From: Vibrio tubiashii
Lineage (GTDB): Bacteria; Pseudomonadota; Gammaproteobacteria; Enterobacterales; Vibrionaceae
Assembly: GCA_000775715.1 (NCBI GenBank)
Contig: JRWQ01000012.1
Location: 1 to 64,000, forward strand
Length of the DNA stretch: 64,000 nt
Reading direction: 5' to 3'
The first letter of the stretch is position 1, and every line of letters starts with the position of its first letter. The notes beneath the pieces were generated by a model. The model was not told the origin of the DNA, did no database searches, and was given only the letters and a program-made list of their open reading frames with translations. Both the position numbers and the translations under genes were made by a program. This document shows positions 20,818 to 30,335 of this stretch, piece by piece.

Positions 20818-21444
20818 TTAAGCTAAATCACCGGCTACCAAGGGAACAAACCTTACCATTTCTATCGCATCAGAAACGTAATCATCTCCCTGACGAGTTA
20901 TCTTCAATAACTGTTGCTCCTCAAGCCCCACAGGTATAACCATGACTCCCCCGTCTGCAAGTTGGGATAGAAGTGCCGAAGGTACAGACTCCGCAGCTGC
21001 CGTGACGATAATGGCATCAAATGGTGCTTTAGATGACCATCCTTGCCAACCATCACCATGCTTGGTTGAGATGTTGTAAATGTCGAGTTGCTTTAAGCGA
21101 CGTTTCGCTTCCCACTGCAAGGCTTTGATTCGTTCGATAGAAAAGACATGATCAACGAGTTGAGCTAACACAGCGGTTTGATAACCAGAGCCCGTGCCCA
21201 CTTCGAGCACTTTACTTTGCCTAGTCAGGCCAAGTATTTCTGTCATCTTGGCGACGATGTAGGGCTGAGATATAGTCTGCCCTTGTCCTATGGGTAATGC
21301 ATTATTGTCATAGGCTTGATGCATCATAGCCTGAGACACGAACTGTTCTCGTGGTAAACGATAAATTGCATCAAGCACTTTCTGATCTTGAATGCCACTA
21401 GCGACAAGAAAGTCGATTAATCTGTCAGCATGTGGGTTTGCCAT
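20818..21444 (-). CDS. pcm: Protein-L-isoaspartate O-methyltransferase
   Basis: Repairs isoaspartyl residues in aged proteins using SAM. The SAM-binding motif [15 protein letters not shown], the active-site loop [18 protein letters not shown] and the FDAIIVTAA segment are present. 208 aa. Two bases separate its stop from the nlpD start region and it follows surE by two bases, so surE-pcm-nlpD read as one operon. Confidence 0.95.
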   Translation of the reverse strand: MANPHADRLIDFLVASGIQDQKVLDAIYRLPREQFVSQAMMHQAYDNNALPIGQGQTISQPYIVAKMTEILGLTRQSKVLEVGTGSGYQTAVLAQLVDHVFSIERIKALQWEAKRRLKQLDIYNISTKHGDGWQGWSSKAPFDAIIVTAAAESVPSALLSQLADGGVMVIPVGLEEQQLLKITRQGDDYVSDAIEMVRFVPLVAGDLA

Positions 21445-21446
21445 TC

Positions 21447-22205
21447 TTAGTTTTCCTTTAACCAGTTATCCATACTTGTCAGAGATTCATGTGCAGTCAG
21501 GTCAACTTGCAATGGTGTCACGGAAACAAAACCGTGCTCAATTGCAAAGAAATCTGTTCCTTCTCCCGCATCTTGCTCTTTACCCGGAGGACCTAACCAA
21601 TAAATATCATGGCCTCGCGGATCTTTCTGCTTAATCATTGCCTCAGCGTGATGACGCGCACCTAGTCGAGTGACTTGTGTCCCCTTCAACTGAGAAATTG
21701 CAACATCTGGCACGTTAACATTAAGCAGCCTGTTAGTTGGAATCGGCTTAGAGGCATGTTGAGAAACCAAATCACGAGCGACAACTGCGGCTGTTTCGAA
21801 GTTTTGTTTACCAACCAGAGAAAAGGCTATCGCCTGAACTCCAAGGAAATGCCCCTCCATCGCCGCAGCGACAGTTCCCGAATAAAGCACATCATCGCCC
21901 AAGTTAGCACCATGATTAATCCCTGCTAGCACGAGATCGGGAAGATCATCCTTCATCAGCTCATTTAAGGCAAAATGAACACAATCGGTCGGTGTGCCTT
22001 GAACAGAGAAAACCTTGGGAGCAATTTCAGTCACTCGCAGCGGCTGCTCTAAAGTCAGCGAGTTAGAGGCTCCAGAACGGTTACGGTCAGGAGCAACTAT
22101 CGTCACCTCTGCCAACTCTCTTAACGAATCAGCTAATACATGAATCCCTTGGGCATGAACACCATCATCATTACTCACTAAGATTTTTAGTGGTTTATCA
22201 CTCAT
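21447..22205 (-). CDS. surE: 5'/3'-nucleotidase SurE
   Basis: Metal-dependent nucleotidase and exopolyphosphatase for stationary-phase survival. SNDDG metal site near the N-terminus, [26 protein letters not shown] in the core. The frame is open to 22262, but the ATG at 22205 gives [15 protein letters not shown], the family start, and 252 aa. That ATG overlaps the truD end by 8 bases. Confidence 0.95.
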   Translation of the reverse strand: MSDKPLKILVSNDDGVHAQGIHVLADSLRELAEVTIVAPDRNRSGASNSLTLEQPLRVTEIAPKVFSVQGTPTDCVHFALNELMKDDLPDLVLAGINHGANLGDDVLYSGTVAAAMEGHFLGVQAIAFSLVGKQNFETAAVVARDLVSQHASKPIPTNRLLNVNVPDVAISQLKGTQVTRLGARHHAEAMIKQKDPRGHDIYWLGPPGKEQDAGEGTDFFAIEHGFVSVTPLQVDLTAHESLTSMDNWLKEN

Positions 22206-23247
22206 TGTAGAGACGCTCCACTTCGATTTCTTCCACGAGCTCGCGTACGATTGCAGTCGCAAAGCAGCCCGAATCTAGCGAGAAATTGAGTGTGACTTTA
22301 TCACCCTCGGCATGCCAGGTTAGGTCTTGAGGCATCAAAGCGATCTCACGTCGCTCATGACGCATACGATTACCACGAATCAATGCCATAAGATCAGGCT
22401 CTGCATCTAGGTGTGGCTGTTCAAGATCCAATGCTTTTCCTTGCGTAGGCAAGGCGTTATCACCGGCCATTGCTGCGGTGATTTGCGCTTGACCTAAAGT
22501 AACTTGCTCAGAGAGCGTCGCTAAATTGTCACTATCAACAGAAATGCGCTCATCACCGTGCTGGACCAAATCACCAATCACTGGCCGAGCAAACAGGTCT
22601 TTTTCAATTCGCTCCGATAAAATAGTGTTAAAAATCCATGAACGAGCGGCTGACAAGTACAGACTGCGCTTATTTTGATTGCGGGTACGAACATTGTCTC
22701 GCCCCCAGCGACGAGCTTCACTTAAATTGTTGCCCTGATTACCGAAACGTTGGCTACCAAAGTAGTTGGGCACCCCCCTTTTCGCTACAGATTCTAAGCG
22801 AGCCATCACATCTTGCACATCACTCACTTCAGAGATGATCACGACAAATTGGTTTCCTACCAGATCACCTGGTCGCAACTTTTTGTTGTGACGATCAGTC
22901 GCGAGGATCTCAATGCTTGGGTATTGGGCAAGGAAAGCACTAAAATCTGGCGTATCACCTTTCGGTAGATGGACACTCAACCATTGCTCGGTAACCGCGT
23001 GACGATCTTTAAGACCTGCCCAGCTAACATCTTTAGATTTCACACCACACGCTTTGGCTAATTCATTAGCGACAAAGCTGGTGTTCTCGCCTGTTTTTCG
23101 GATACGCACCATCAAATGCTCACCGCTTCCAGTGAAATTAAAACCTAAATTCTCGTTAACTTGAAAGTGCTCAGGTTTCACTTTGAGCTTGCCTTTCGCA
23201 ACTGGCTTACCGTTTAGGTACGCCAATGAAGATAAAATATCAGACAT
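22198..23247 (-). CDS. truD: tRNA pseudouridine(13) synthase TruD
   Basis: Converts U13 of tRNA-Glu to pseudouridine. The catalytic Asp is in [14 protein letters not shown]; a TRUD insertion domain follows, with [13 protein letters not shown] and the closing [14 protein letters not shown]. 349 aa. Sits between ispF and surE and overlaps surE. Confidence 0.94.
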   Translation of the reverse strand: MSDILSSLAYLNGKPVAKGKLKVKPEHFQVNENLGFNFTGSGEHLMVRIRKTGENTSFVANELAKACGVKSKDVSWAGLKDRHAVTEQWLSVHLPKGDTPDFSAFLAQYPSIEILATDRHNKKLRPGDLVGNQFVVIISEVSDVQDVMARLESVAKRGVPNYFGSQRFGNQGNNLSEARRWGRDNVRTRNQNKRSLYLSAARSWIFNTILSERIEKDLFARPVIGDLVQHGDERISVDSDNLATLSEQVTLGQAQITAAMAGDNALPTQGKALDLEQPHLDAEPDLMALIRGNRMRHERREIALMPQDLTWHAEGDKVTLNFSLDSGCFATAIVRELVEEIEVERLYNE

Positions 23248-23294
23248 AGTGTTTTCCGTTACTTAGTTGCCACTTTAAGCAACCAGTAAGCTAT

Positions 23295-23771
23295 TTATTC
23301 TTTAACCAGTAAGACAACCGCTTCAGTTGCAATACCTTCTTTACGGCCTGTAAAGCCTAAGCGCTCCGTCGTTGTCGCTTTAACATTCACATTACCAATA
23401 TCCGTTTCAAGATCTTGAGCTATCACCTGGCACATGGATTCAATATGAGGTGCCATTTTTGGGGCTTGAGCCATAATGGTGACATCCGCATTACCTAGAA
23501 TATAGCCTTGTTCACGTACACGGCGGTAAACATCACGCAACAAGTCTCGGCTATTAGCGCCTTTCCATTTATCATCAGTATCAGGGAAGTGGCGGCCAAT
23601 ATCGCCAGCCGCAATCGCCCCCAGCAGAGCGTCACACAGAGCATGCAAAGCAACGTCGCCATCAGAGTGGGCTATTAGTCCTTGCTCATAAGGCACTTCT
23701 ACACCACCAATAATGACAGGGCCTTCTCCGCCAAATTTGTGTACATCAAAGCCGTGACCAATTCGAATCAT
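23295..23771 (-). CDS. ispF: 2-C-methyl-D-erythritol 2,4-cyclodiphosphate synthase
   Basis: Fifth enzyme of the MEP isoprenoid pathway. [11 protein letters not shown] at the N-terminus supplies the metal ligands, with [30 protein letters not shown] and the [17 protein letters not shown] cytidine-binding segment. 158 aa. Three bases after ispD. Confidence 0.95.
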   Translation of the reverse strand: MIRIGHGFDVHKFGGEGPVIIGGVEVPYEQGLIAHSDGDVALHALCDALLGAIAAGDIGRHFPDTDDKWKGANSRDLLRDVYRRVREQGYILGNADVTIMAQAPKMAPHIESMCQVIAQDLETDIGNVNVKATTTERLGFTGRKEGIATEAVVLLVKE

Positions 23772-23774
23772 GAG

Positions 23775-24482
23775 TTATCCTTTGTTTCTTTTTAGATAAA
23801 ACTCAGCGAGCGCTAAATCTTCTGGTTGGGTTATTTTTATATTGTCAGCTCGACCTTGCACTAAGGCTGGCTTTTCTCCTACCCATTCCATTGCCGACGC
23901 TTCATCGGTGATAGCAACACCACTGGCAAGCGCCTTGGTCAATGCATCCGTTAACGGCCGAGTTTTAAACAGTTGTGGAGTCAATGCATGCCACAATGCT
24001 TCTCTTTCTACAGTGTGTTCAATATTTTGAGCGCCATTTGCGCGTTTCATGGTATCTCTTACCGGCGCCGCAAGAATGCCACCTAATTGGTTTTTCTGCC
24101 CAACTTCAAGTAAGCCATCGACATCAGTTATGTCGAAACATGGCCTTGCCGCATCATGGACTAGTACCCACTCAGCCAAGTGATTCTGCTCAATATAATT
24201 GAGCGCAGATAAAACTGAGTCTGCACGCTCCTTGCCACCAGAGACCCTAATGACATCTGGATGGTTAGACAATGATAGCTCTGGGTAGTATGGGTCACCA
24301 TCAGTAATCGCCACGACGACCTTACTCACCGCTGGGTGAGAAAGCAGTTTTTCGACGGTATGTTCTAATACGGTGTGACCTTGGATCTCAAGGTATTGCT
24401 TCGGACGATCAGCCTTCATACGACTACCGACTCCTGCAGCAGGAACGACAGCAACGACAGACATTCGACAAGTTGAAGACAT
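23775..24482 (-). CDS. ispD: 2-C-methyl-D-erythritol 4-phosphate cytidylyltransferase
   Basis: Third enzyme of the MEP pathway, transferring CMP to MEP. Nucleotide-binding start VVPAAGVGSRMKADRPKQYL, VHDAARPC and the C-terminal TDEASAMEW and KITQPEDLALAE motifs. 235 aa. Directly after ftsB and directly before ispF. Confidence 0.95.
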   Translation of the reverse strand: MSSTCRMSVVAVVPAAGVGSRMKADRPKQYLEIQGHTVLEHTVEKLLSHPAVSKVVVAITDGDPYYPELSLSNHPDVIRVSGGKERADSVLSALNYIEQNHLAEWVLVHDAARPCFDITDVDGLLEVGQKNQLGGILAAPVRDTMKRANGAQNIEHTVEREALWHALTPQLFKTRPLTDALTKALASGVAITDEASAMEWVGEKPALVQGRADNIKITQPEDLALAEFYLKRNKG

Positions 24483-24761
24483 CTAGTTGTCCTCTCCTAC
24501 AATGCGGTAGAAAGTCTCTCCCTCTTTGATCATGCCGAGCTGATGACGCGCTCGTTCTTCAATGGCATCAAGTCCTTGACGCAAATCATCAATCTCAGCA
24601 AACATTTCATCATTGCGAGTTTGTAGGCTGCCATTCACTTGATGCTGAACTTGAGTTTCAGCATTCACAGCCTGAAAATCTGAAATACCATTTTTGCCGA
24701 ACCACAGTTCAAACTGTAGCCAGCCCAATACTAGGGTTAGGGTCAGTGCAAAAATCCGCAT
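24483..24761 (-). CDS. ftsB: Cell division protein FtsB
   Basis: Bitopic divisome protein that forms the FtsQLB complex. One membrane segment near the N-terminus, then WFGKNG, then a periplasmic coiled coil ([21 protein letters not shown]) and the [13 protein letters not shown] end. The ATG at 24761 gives 92-93 aa, the family length; the longer frame to 24797 adds an unlikely extension. Confidence 0.93.
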   Translation of the reverse strand: MRIFALTLTLVLGWLQFELWFGKNGISDFQAVNAETQVQHQVNGSLQTRNDEMFAEIDDLRQGLDAIEERARHQLGMIKEGETFYRIVGEDN

Positions 24762-24873
24762 ACCATCAATTAAAGAAGAGAGATAAAGAAAGACCACATA
24801 TATATCACAATGTCGCGATGCAAGCGAGATTGGACTATGTGGCCTTAATAAAGAATGTATCTATATGAGACGC

Positions 24874-25677
24874 TTAGTTGCTCATCAGGAACGCAAGTAA
24901 GCCCACACCAAGAATCAGGCGGTAAATAACAAACGGCGTCATTCCCATCCGTGAAATCAGCTTCAAGAAAAAGTGAATACAGATATAGGCACTAATAAAT
25001 GAAGTGACGATTCCTGTAATCAAAAAGCCGAGATGAATAGGCTCACCACTGGTAACTAACTTAAGTCCTAAGTAACTACCCGCCAATAGAATGATTGGAA
25101 TCGACATTAAAAACGAAAAACGAGCAGCCGCTTCACGAGTAAAACCTAGGTAGAGTGCGGCAGTAATCGTCGCGCCTGAGCGAGATGTACCAGGAATCAT
25201 AGCCAGCGCCTGAGCAATACCAATAAACAGCGCTTTCTTCCAATCCGCCTGGTACTCGTCATCCGCTAACTTAGAGTTTTTGTCGACATACCACAGCAGT
25301 AGACCAAACACTATGGTCGTGGTCGCAATCACCCAAGCGCTACGTAAATAGAGCTCAATAATATCTTTCATCAACAAGCCAAACAGACATGCAGGGATGG
25401 TGGCCAATACAATCATCCACGCCAGCTTAGCTTCTTTGCTACGCTCGCCTTTGAAAATCGAACCTAAGAAAGCAGAAAGTAGGCTAATCACCTCTTTGCG
25501 GAAGTAAATAACGACTGCAGCCAAAGTACCGACATGTACCGCAACGTCGAAAGCAAGCCCTTGGTCTTCCCAGCCAAGAATGGCTGATGGAAGGATAAGG
25601 TGCGCCGAGCTAGAAATCGGCAAGAATTCGGTTAGCCCTTGTATCAAGGCAAGGATAAAGGCTTCAAAATAACTCAT
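24874..25677 (-). CDS. uppP: Undecaprenyl-diphosphatase UppP (BacA)
   Basis: Inner-membrane enzyme that recycles undecaprenyl pyrophosphate for cell-wall synthesis; overproduction gives bacitracin resistance. Both signature motifs are present: [15 protein letters not shown] near the N-terminus and [10 protein letters not shown] in the middle. About eight membrane segments. 267 aa. Confidence 0.95.
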   Translation of the reverse strand: MSYFEAFILALIQGLTEFLPISSSAHLILPSAILGWEDQGLAFDVAVHVGTLAAVVIYFRKEVISLLSAFLGSIFKGERSKEAKLAWMIVLATIPACLFGLLMKDIIELYLRSAWVIATTTIVFGLLLWYVDKNSKLADDEYQADWKKALFIGIAQALAMIPGTSRSGATITAALYLGFTREAAARFSFLMSIPIILLAGSYLGLKLVTSGEPIHLGFLITGIVTSFISAYICIHFFLKLISRMGMTPFVIYRLILGVGLLAFLMSN

Positions 25678-25724
25678 TTAAATCTCTAATTTATTGGTGG
25701 TTTGTCGTCCCTGGGTCTGTTGAC

Positions 25725-26210
25725 CTAATTAAACCACACTGGGACAGGTTCTAGTTGTGTATCAAATTGAGCCTGTTGCCAAATCTGCTCAATCGTTCGC
25801 CCATCAGATGGAACAACCAATTGTGGGCAAAGCTCAAACAGAGGTTTAAGCACAAACGCATACTTGAATATGTCACTTCGTGGCAACTGCGGCTTTTCAA
25901 CTGAGGTCTGCTCACCAAACAAGATAATATCGAGGTCAATCGTTCGAGGCTCAAGCTTGTCAGCATTCTCAGCACGCCCCCATTTAAGCTCGATTTCACG
26001 AAGTTTGCGTGAAAAATCGCTTAAAGTTAACGAGGTTTTCATTTCTACGACAAGATTGTAGAACGCGTGACTGTCAAAACCGATGGATTCACACTGATAA
26101 ATCGTCGACAAGCGAAGTTCAGCGTCTATCGTACTTAACTCAGCAATCGCGGCTTCAATGTGCTTACGTCGTTCGATGTTGGAACCAATACCTATATAGG
26201 TGGTGATCAT
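25725..26210 (-). CDS. folK: HPPK, 2-amino-4-hydroxy-6-hydroxymethyldihydropteridine pyrophosphokinase
   Basis: Pyrophosphorylates hydroxymethyldihydropterin in folate synthesis. Start with IGIGSNIERR, core RxxRWGxRTxDLDIxxFG-like segment (KWGRAENADKLEPRTIDLDIILFGE) and LPRSDIFKYAFVLKPL. 161 aa. Its start overlaps the folB stop by 4 bases. The active-site HP before the C-terminal loop reads PRSD here, a mild variant. Confidence 0.92.
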   Translation of the reverse strand: MITTYIGIGSNIERRKHIEAAIAELSTIDAELRLSTIYQCESIGFDSHAFYNLVVEMKTSLTLSDFSRKLREIELKWGRAENADKLEPRTIDLDIILFGEQTSVEKPQLPRSDIFKYAFVLKPLFELCPQLVVPSDGRTIEQIWQQAQFDTQLEPVPVWFN

Positions 26211-26560
26211 TGAATGCCTCGTTCGATCACGACACCCACTCCTTTAGCCTGTGGTACTGCGCCTGGTTTAGTCAGTCTAATCTTAATCCAAGGCACATTG
26301 AAACGGGCCATGATCAACTCAGCTACCTCTTCTGCTACTCGCTCAACCAATAGGAAGCGTCCGCCTTCGATGTGGGTAATAACAGCCTCACTCACCTGAG
26401 CATAATCAAGCGCATCAACCACATCATCACTTTTCCCTGCAGGGCGGTTATCGTGAGCCATTTCGATATCAAGCACCAATTTTTGCTTGATCTCTTGCTC
26501 CCAATCGTACACGCCGATCGTAGTGATCACTTCCAGTTGCTCAATAAATACTTTATCCAT
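26207..26560 (-). CDS. folB: Dihydroneopterin aldolase
   Basis: Converts dihydroneopterin to hydroxymethyldihydropterin. Start MDKVFIEQLEVITTIGVYDWEQEIKQ with the DW pterin site, DALDYAQVSE, RFLLVERVAEEVAELI and a C-terminal KPGAVPQAKGVGVVIER. 117 aa. Forms a two-gene operon with folK and is divergent from plsY. Confidence 0.95.
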   Translation of the reverse strand: MDKVFIEQLEVITTIGVYDWEQEIKQKLVLDIEMAHDNRPAGKSDDVVDALDYAQVSEAVITHIEGGRFLLVERVAEEVAELIMARFNVPWIKIRLTKPGAVPQAKGVGVVIERGIQ

Positions 26561-26730
26561 CTGCTACTTCCTATGTGGCGAGTATCCAACAGGTCGGATA
26601 CCCAAATTGGCTAAAAAGTCGTACTCTTTGACACTCAAACTTTGCCGATCTTGTAGTGTGAGAGCGTTAGGCGCGCTATGATATCAGTTACTTGCTTGGC
26701 TAACACCTGTTTCAGACGAGTTACTCTACT

Positions 26731-27342
26731 ATGACACCAATAGCTCTGATTATGATCATCTTTGCCTATCTTTTGGGTTCGATCTCGAGTGCGGTACTGA
26801 TTTGTCGAGTTTTGCGTCTGCCTGATCCTCGAGGTGTTGGTTCACACAACCCCGGAGCCACTAACGTACTGCGAATTGGTGGCAAAAAAGCAGCCATTGC
26901 GGTACTGCTGTGCGATATGCTGAAAGGCACAATTCCTGTGTGGGGGGGATATTTCTTACAGATTGACCCTATCATTCTTGGTGTCATCGCCATCGCGGCC
27001 TGCTTGGGGCACATGTACCCGCTGTTTTTCCACTTTAAAGGCGGTAAAGGAGTAGCGACGGCGTTAGGCGCAATCGCTCCAATTGGCTTAGACCTGACTG
27101 GAATGATCATTGCTACCTGGATTAGCGTGGCTTTTTTATTCCGCTACTCTTCCCTTGCAGCGATAGTAACAGTACTTCTCGCCCCGTTTTACACTTGGAT
27201 GGTCAAACCCCAATACACACTTCCAGTCGCCATGTTGTGCTGCTTGATCATCTTCCGCCATCACCAAAACATTAAGCGCTTGTTCGAAGGAACCGAGCCT
27301 AAAGTGGGTGAAAAGAAAAACGGATTAAATAAAGCCTCGTAA
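26731..27342 (+). CDS. plsY: Glycerol-3-phosphate acyltransferase PlsY
   Basis: Inner-membrane enzyme that transfers the acyl group from acyl phosphate to glycerol-3-phosphate. Motifs [19 protein letters not shown] and [13 protein letters not shown] are characteristic, and five membrane segments are visible. 203 aa. Shares the folB upstream region. Confidence 0.95.
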   Translation: MTPIALIMIIFAYLLGSISSAVLICRVLRLPDPRGVGSHNPGATNVLRIGGKKAAIAVLLCDMLKGTIPVWGGYFLQIDPIILGVIAIAACLGHMYPLFFHFKGGKGVATALGAIAPIGLDLTGMIIATWISVAFLFRYSSLAAIVTVLLAPFYTWMVKPQYTLPVAMLCCLIIFRHHQNIKRLFEGTEPKVGEKKNGLNKAS

Positions 27343-27351
27343 ATGAGGCTT
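27332..27351 (+). terminator. Short hairpin at the plsY stop
   Basis: AAGCCTC-GTAAAT-GAGGCTT overlaps the plsY stop codon and lies in the 13 bp between two convergent genes. No T run beyond two bases, so termination strength is uncertain. Confidence 0.4.
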
Positions 27352-27355
27352 ATCG

Positions 27356-28183
27356 TTAGGCGTAAACTCGTGCAAGAAAATTACTCAGCATCTCAGTGAC
27401 AAAGTCAGCTTGCTCTAGGTTAGATATATGTCCTGCATTCGGGATCTGGATAAGCTCAGAGCCCGATATACAATCATTCATCAAGTATGACTCTAGCACT
27501 GGGCGAGGTTTATCTTCTTGTCCTACCGCAATCAGAACAGGCAGCGCGAACTTCTCAATATCCTCAATTTGATCGCGACGACCAAATACCATACGCCCGA
27601 TACGAGCAACTTCCACTGCCTTGTCGCCTTTTAACTCGCGCAGTGATTGAGCAAAACGCTCTACCAGTTGTGGATTCTCTTGCTCGGCATTAGTGGCAAA
27701 AAATAGTGGCGTCACTGCTTCGACCAATGGCTCTGGAACTGTCTGCGTTTGGCTGATGGTATCTAACATAGCAAAGTACTTGGCATGAGTGACTTCTGGC
27801 TCTAGACCCACAAAGGTATCCATCAATACCAAAGATTGGACTCGCTGTGGTACTAAGCTAACCATTTCTGTTCCCCACATACCGCCGACAGAGAGACCAA
27901 CAATTGAAAAACTCTCAACATTAAGGTGATCCATCAACGCAACAATCTGCTTAGCATAATCGGTAAGAGAACGCGTTGTTTGAGGAGCAAAATCAGACTC
28001 CCCATGCGCCCATAATTCAGGAACAATACAGCGATAGTGCTGGCTTAGCGCTGCCACTTGAGGTGCCCACATTCCGCTGTCCCAAAGGTAACTATGACCA
28101 AATACAATTACAGGGCCTTGACCAACATCTTGATAGGCCATTTCGCGGCCGTCGATAGCAAATTTATTCACGTTCATCTCCAT
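27356..28183 (-). CDS. Alpha/beta hydrolase, substrate unknown
   Basis: Alpha/beta-hydrolase fold protein resembling 3-oxoadipate enol-lactonase-like hydrolases. The oxyanion HG-type segment is FGHSYLWDSGMW, the nucleophile elbow is GLSVGG near residue 95-100, the acid is in a loop around IAVGQEDKPRP, and the catalytic His is in PNAGHISNLEQ. 275 aa. The start could instead be the second ATG two codons on. No pathway genes lie nearby, so substrate is not assigned. Confidence 0.8.
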   Translation of the reverse strand: MEMNVNKFAIDGREMAYQDVGQGPVIVFGHSYLWDSGMWAPQVAALSQHYRCIVPELWAHGESDFAPQTTRSLTDYAKQIVALMDHLNVESFSIVGLSVGGMWGTEMVSLVPQRVQSLVLMDTFVGLEPEVTHAKYFAMLDTISQTQTVPEPLVEAVTPLFFATNAEQENPQLVERFAQSLRELKGDKAVEVARIGRMVFGRRDQIEDIEKFALPVLIAVGQEDKPRPVLESYLMNDCISGSELIQIPNAGHISNLEQADFVTEMLSNFLARVYA

Positions 28184-28230
28184 TGGGGTCGAACCCTAAT
28201 TGTTTTTATAAAGTTTGAGCATTGAGGTAA

Positions 28231-28257
28231 ACAAAAGGCCGCTGCGTGAGCGACCTT
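28231..28257 (-). terminator. Intrinsic terminator after tsaD
   Basis: Minus-strand stem AAGGTCGCT/AGCGGCCTT with a short loop and a following TTTGTTT, about 20 bp after the tsaD stop. Confidence 0.6.
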
Positions 28258-28275
28258 CTCTATAAAGGCAAAGCT

Positions 28276-29292
28276 TTATTTAATGGGCTTTAATTGATCG
28301 ATAGGCCAACGTGGTGTGGCTTGTACTGAAAGATCAGACACTTCACCATTTTTCAGACGTTGCATACCTGCGTACGCGATCATCGCGCCATTATCAGTAC
28401 AGAATTCAGTACGTGGATAGTAGACTTCTCCACCAATCTTATTCGCTAGCGCCTCTAGGTCAGCACGTAAGCGGCGGTTAGCACTCACGCCACCCGCAAT
28501 CACAATACGCTTAAAACCGGTCTGCTCTAGCGCACGCTTACACTTAATAGTGAGTGTTGCGCACACCGCTTCTTCAAAAGCTAACGCGATATCAGCACGA
28601 GTTTGCTCGTCATCACCATTTGCCGCAATAGTATTAGCAGTAAATGTTTTTAAACCAGAGAAGCTCATATCAAGGCCCGGTCTATCAGTCATCGGACGCG
28701 GGAACTTAAATCGACCTGGCGTACCTTTTTCAGCAAGCTTAGACAGTAAAGGACCACCTGGGTAATCCAAGCCCATCAGCTTAGCGGTTTTATCAAACGC
28801 TTCACCTGCAGCATCATCAATCGACTCACCAAGGATCTTGTATTCTCCTATGCCCTTAACTTCCACCATCATGGTATGGCCACCTGAAACCAAGACAGCG
28901 ACAAATGGGAAAGGTGGTGGGTTATCTTCAAGCATTGGCGCTAACAGGTGCCCTTCCATATGATGGACAGGGACCGCAGGCACCCCCCAAGCGTAAGCGA
29001 TACTGCGACCAATCGTTGCGCCAACAAGCAGCGCCCCGACCAAACCAGGACCGGCAGTATAAGCAACGCCATCGATATCTTTCGGTGTTAGATTAGCCTC
29101 AGCCAATGCTGCTTTAATTAGAGGGATAGTTTTCTTTACATGATCGCGTGATGCCAACTCTGGTACTACACCGCCGTAATCAGCATGCAGTTTTACTTGG
29201 CTATATAGTTGATGCGAAAGCAGTCCTTTCTCATCATCGTAAATTGCGATTCCTGTTTCATCACAAGAGGTTTCGATACCAATAATGCGCAT
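28276..29292 (-). CDS. tsaD: tRNA N6-threonylcarbamoyladenosine transferase TsaD
   Basis: Transfers threonylcarbamoyl to A37 of ANN-decoding tRNAs, with TsaB and TsaE. ASKHA-fold protein with the iron ligands in [21 protein letters not shown] at the start, the ATP site [11 protein letters not shown] and [10 protein letters not shown]. 338 aa. Divergent from rpsU, the conserved arrangement. Confidence 0.95.
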   Translation of the reverse strand: MRIIGIETSCDETGIAIYDDEKGLLSHQLYSQVKLHADYGGVVPELASRDHVKKTIPLIKAALAEANLTPKDIDGVAYTAGPGLVGALLVGATIGRSIAYAWGVPAVPVHHMEGHLLAPMLEDNPPPFPFVAVLVSGGHTMMVEVKGIGEYKILGESIDDAAGEAFDKTAKLMGLDYPGGPLLSKLAEKGTPGRFKFPRPMTDRPGLDMSFSGLKTFTANTIAANGDDEQTRADIALAFEEAVCATLTIKCKRALEQTGFKRIVIAGGVSANRRLRADLEALANKIGGEVYYPRTEFCTDNGAMIAYAGMQRLKNGEVSDLSVQATPRWPIDQLKPIK

Positions 29293-29394
29293 GGTTTACC
29301 TTGGATGTCTCTGTCTAGTATTCAAAATTGGCGCAATCTTACCGCGCCTTTGCTTCTCAAACAAATTTTGTGCAAACTCTACCCAACAAAATAC

Positions 29395-29424
29395 TTTACA
29401 AAGCTAGTGTGATCGGATTAAAAT
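29395..29424 (+). promoter_or_regulatory. Candidate sigma70 promoter of rpsU
   Basis: TTTACA at 29395-29400 and TAAAAT at 29419-29424 with an 18 bp gap, about 100 bp ahead of rpsU. A plausible promoter for the rpsU cluster, seen by eye only. Confidence 0.4.
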
Positions 29425-29521
29425 TCCGCACCATTTTTGATCAAGCTGATTATAGACCTAGCGAACAAGCTAAGTCGTGTGAAGTCAGCATTAACGAATT
29501 AACCCCTGAGGTGAAAGGCAT

Positions 29522-29737
29522 ATGCCAGTAGTTAAAGTACGTGAAAACGAACCGTTCGACGTTGCACTACGTCGTTTCAAACGCTCTTGCGAAAAAGCAG
29601 GTATCCTTTCTGAAGTGCGTCGTCGTGAGCACTACGAAAAACCAACTACAGTTCGCAAACGCGCTAAAGCAGCAGCTCAAAAGCGTCACGCTAAGAAGCT
29701 AGCTCGCGAAAACGCTCGTCGCGTTCGCCTGTACTAA
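29522..29737 (+). CDS. rpsU: 30S ribosomal protein S21
   Basis: Small basic 30S protein needed for initiation on some mRNAs. [27 protein letters not shown] is the family start, and the C-terminal half is Arg/Lys rich. 71 aa. First gene of the macromolecular synthesis cluster rpsU-yqeY-dnaG-rpoD; GAGGTGAAAGG gives the ribosome binding site. Confidence 0.96.
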
Positions 29738-29763
29738 TAGCTAAGTCCTAAAGGATTATAGTT

Positions 29764-30207
29764 ATGGCTCTGATTGACAAACTCAAAGAAGAGCAAAAAT
29801 TAGCGATGAAAGCCAAGGACAAAACGCGCCTTGGCACTATTCGTTTAGCTCTGTCAGCCATTAAGCAACGTGAAGTTGACGAACAGATCACTCTGGGCGA
29901 CGACGACATTCTCGCAGTGCTGACCAAAATGGTTAAACAACGTCGCGACTCTGTAGCTCAATTTGAATCAGCAGGTCGTCAAGATCTTGCAGATGCTGAG
30001 AAAGCTGAAATTACTGTACTTGAGGACTTTATGCCTCAACCGCTTACTGAAGATGAAGTGTCTGCACTTGTAGAAAGTGCTATTACTGAATCAGGAGCTG
30101 CGGGCATGCAAGACATGGGTAAAGTGATGGGTGTTCTTAAGCCTCAGATTCAAGGGCGTGCAGATATGGGTAAAGTAAGCGGCTTAGTTCGCGCTAAACT
30201 GGCTTAA
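29764..30207 (+). CDS. yqeY: GatB/YqeY domain protein
   Basis: Helical protein of the YqeY family, similar to the C-terminal tRNA-binding part of GatB. MALIDKLKEEQKLAMKAKDKTRLGTIRLALSAIKQ and the PQIQGRADMGKVSGLVRAKL end are characteristic. 147 aa. Its place between rpsU and dnaG is common in Vibrio but absent in E. coli. Biological role unknown. Confidence 0.9.
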   Translation: MALIDKLKEEQKLAMKAKDKTRLGTIRLALSAIKQREVDEQITLGDDDILAVLTKMVKQRRDSVAQFESAGRQDLADAEKAEITVLEDFMPQPLTEDEVSALVESAITESGAAGMQDMGKVMGVLKPQIQGRADMGKVSGLVRAKLA

Positions 30208-30225
30208 TATCCCAACCCAATTACT

Positions 30226-30264
30226 ACAAGCCGTGCTATCCTTCGGAATGCGCGGCTTGTTTGT
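30226..30264 (+). terminator. Hairpin between yqeY and dnaG
   Basis: ACAAGCCG/CGGCTTGT stem with an inner TCC-TTC-GGA hairpin and a weak TTTGT tail. Likely partial terminator, similar in position to the internal terminator before dnaG in E. coli, which lowers primase output. Confidence 0.55.
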
Positions 30265-30335
30265 ATCTACCTCTTAACTATTTACATACTCTAAATAGTT
30301 GAAGAGTATAAGTTAGTGCATTTTTCTAAGGTTTT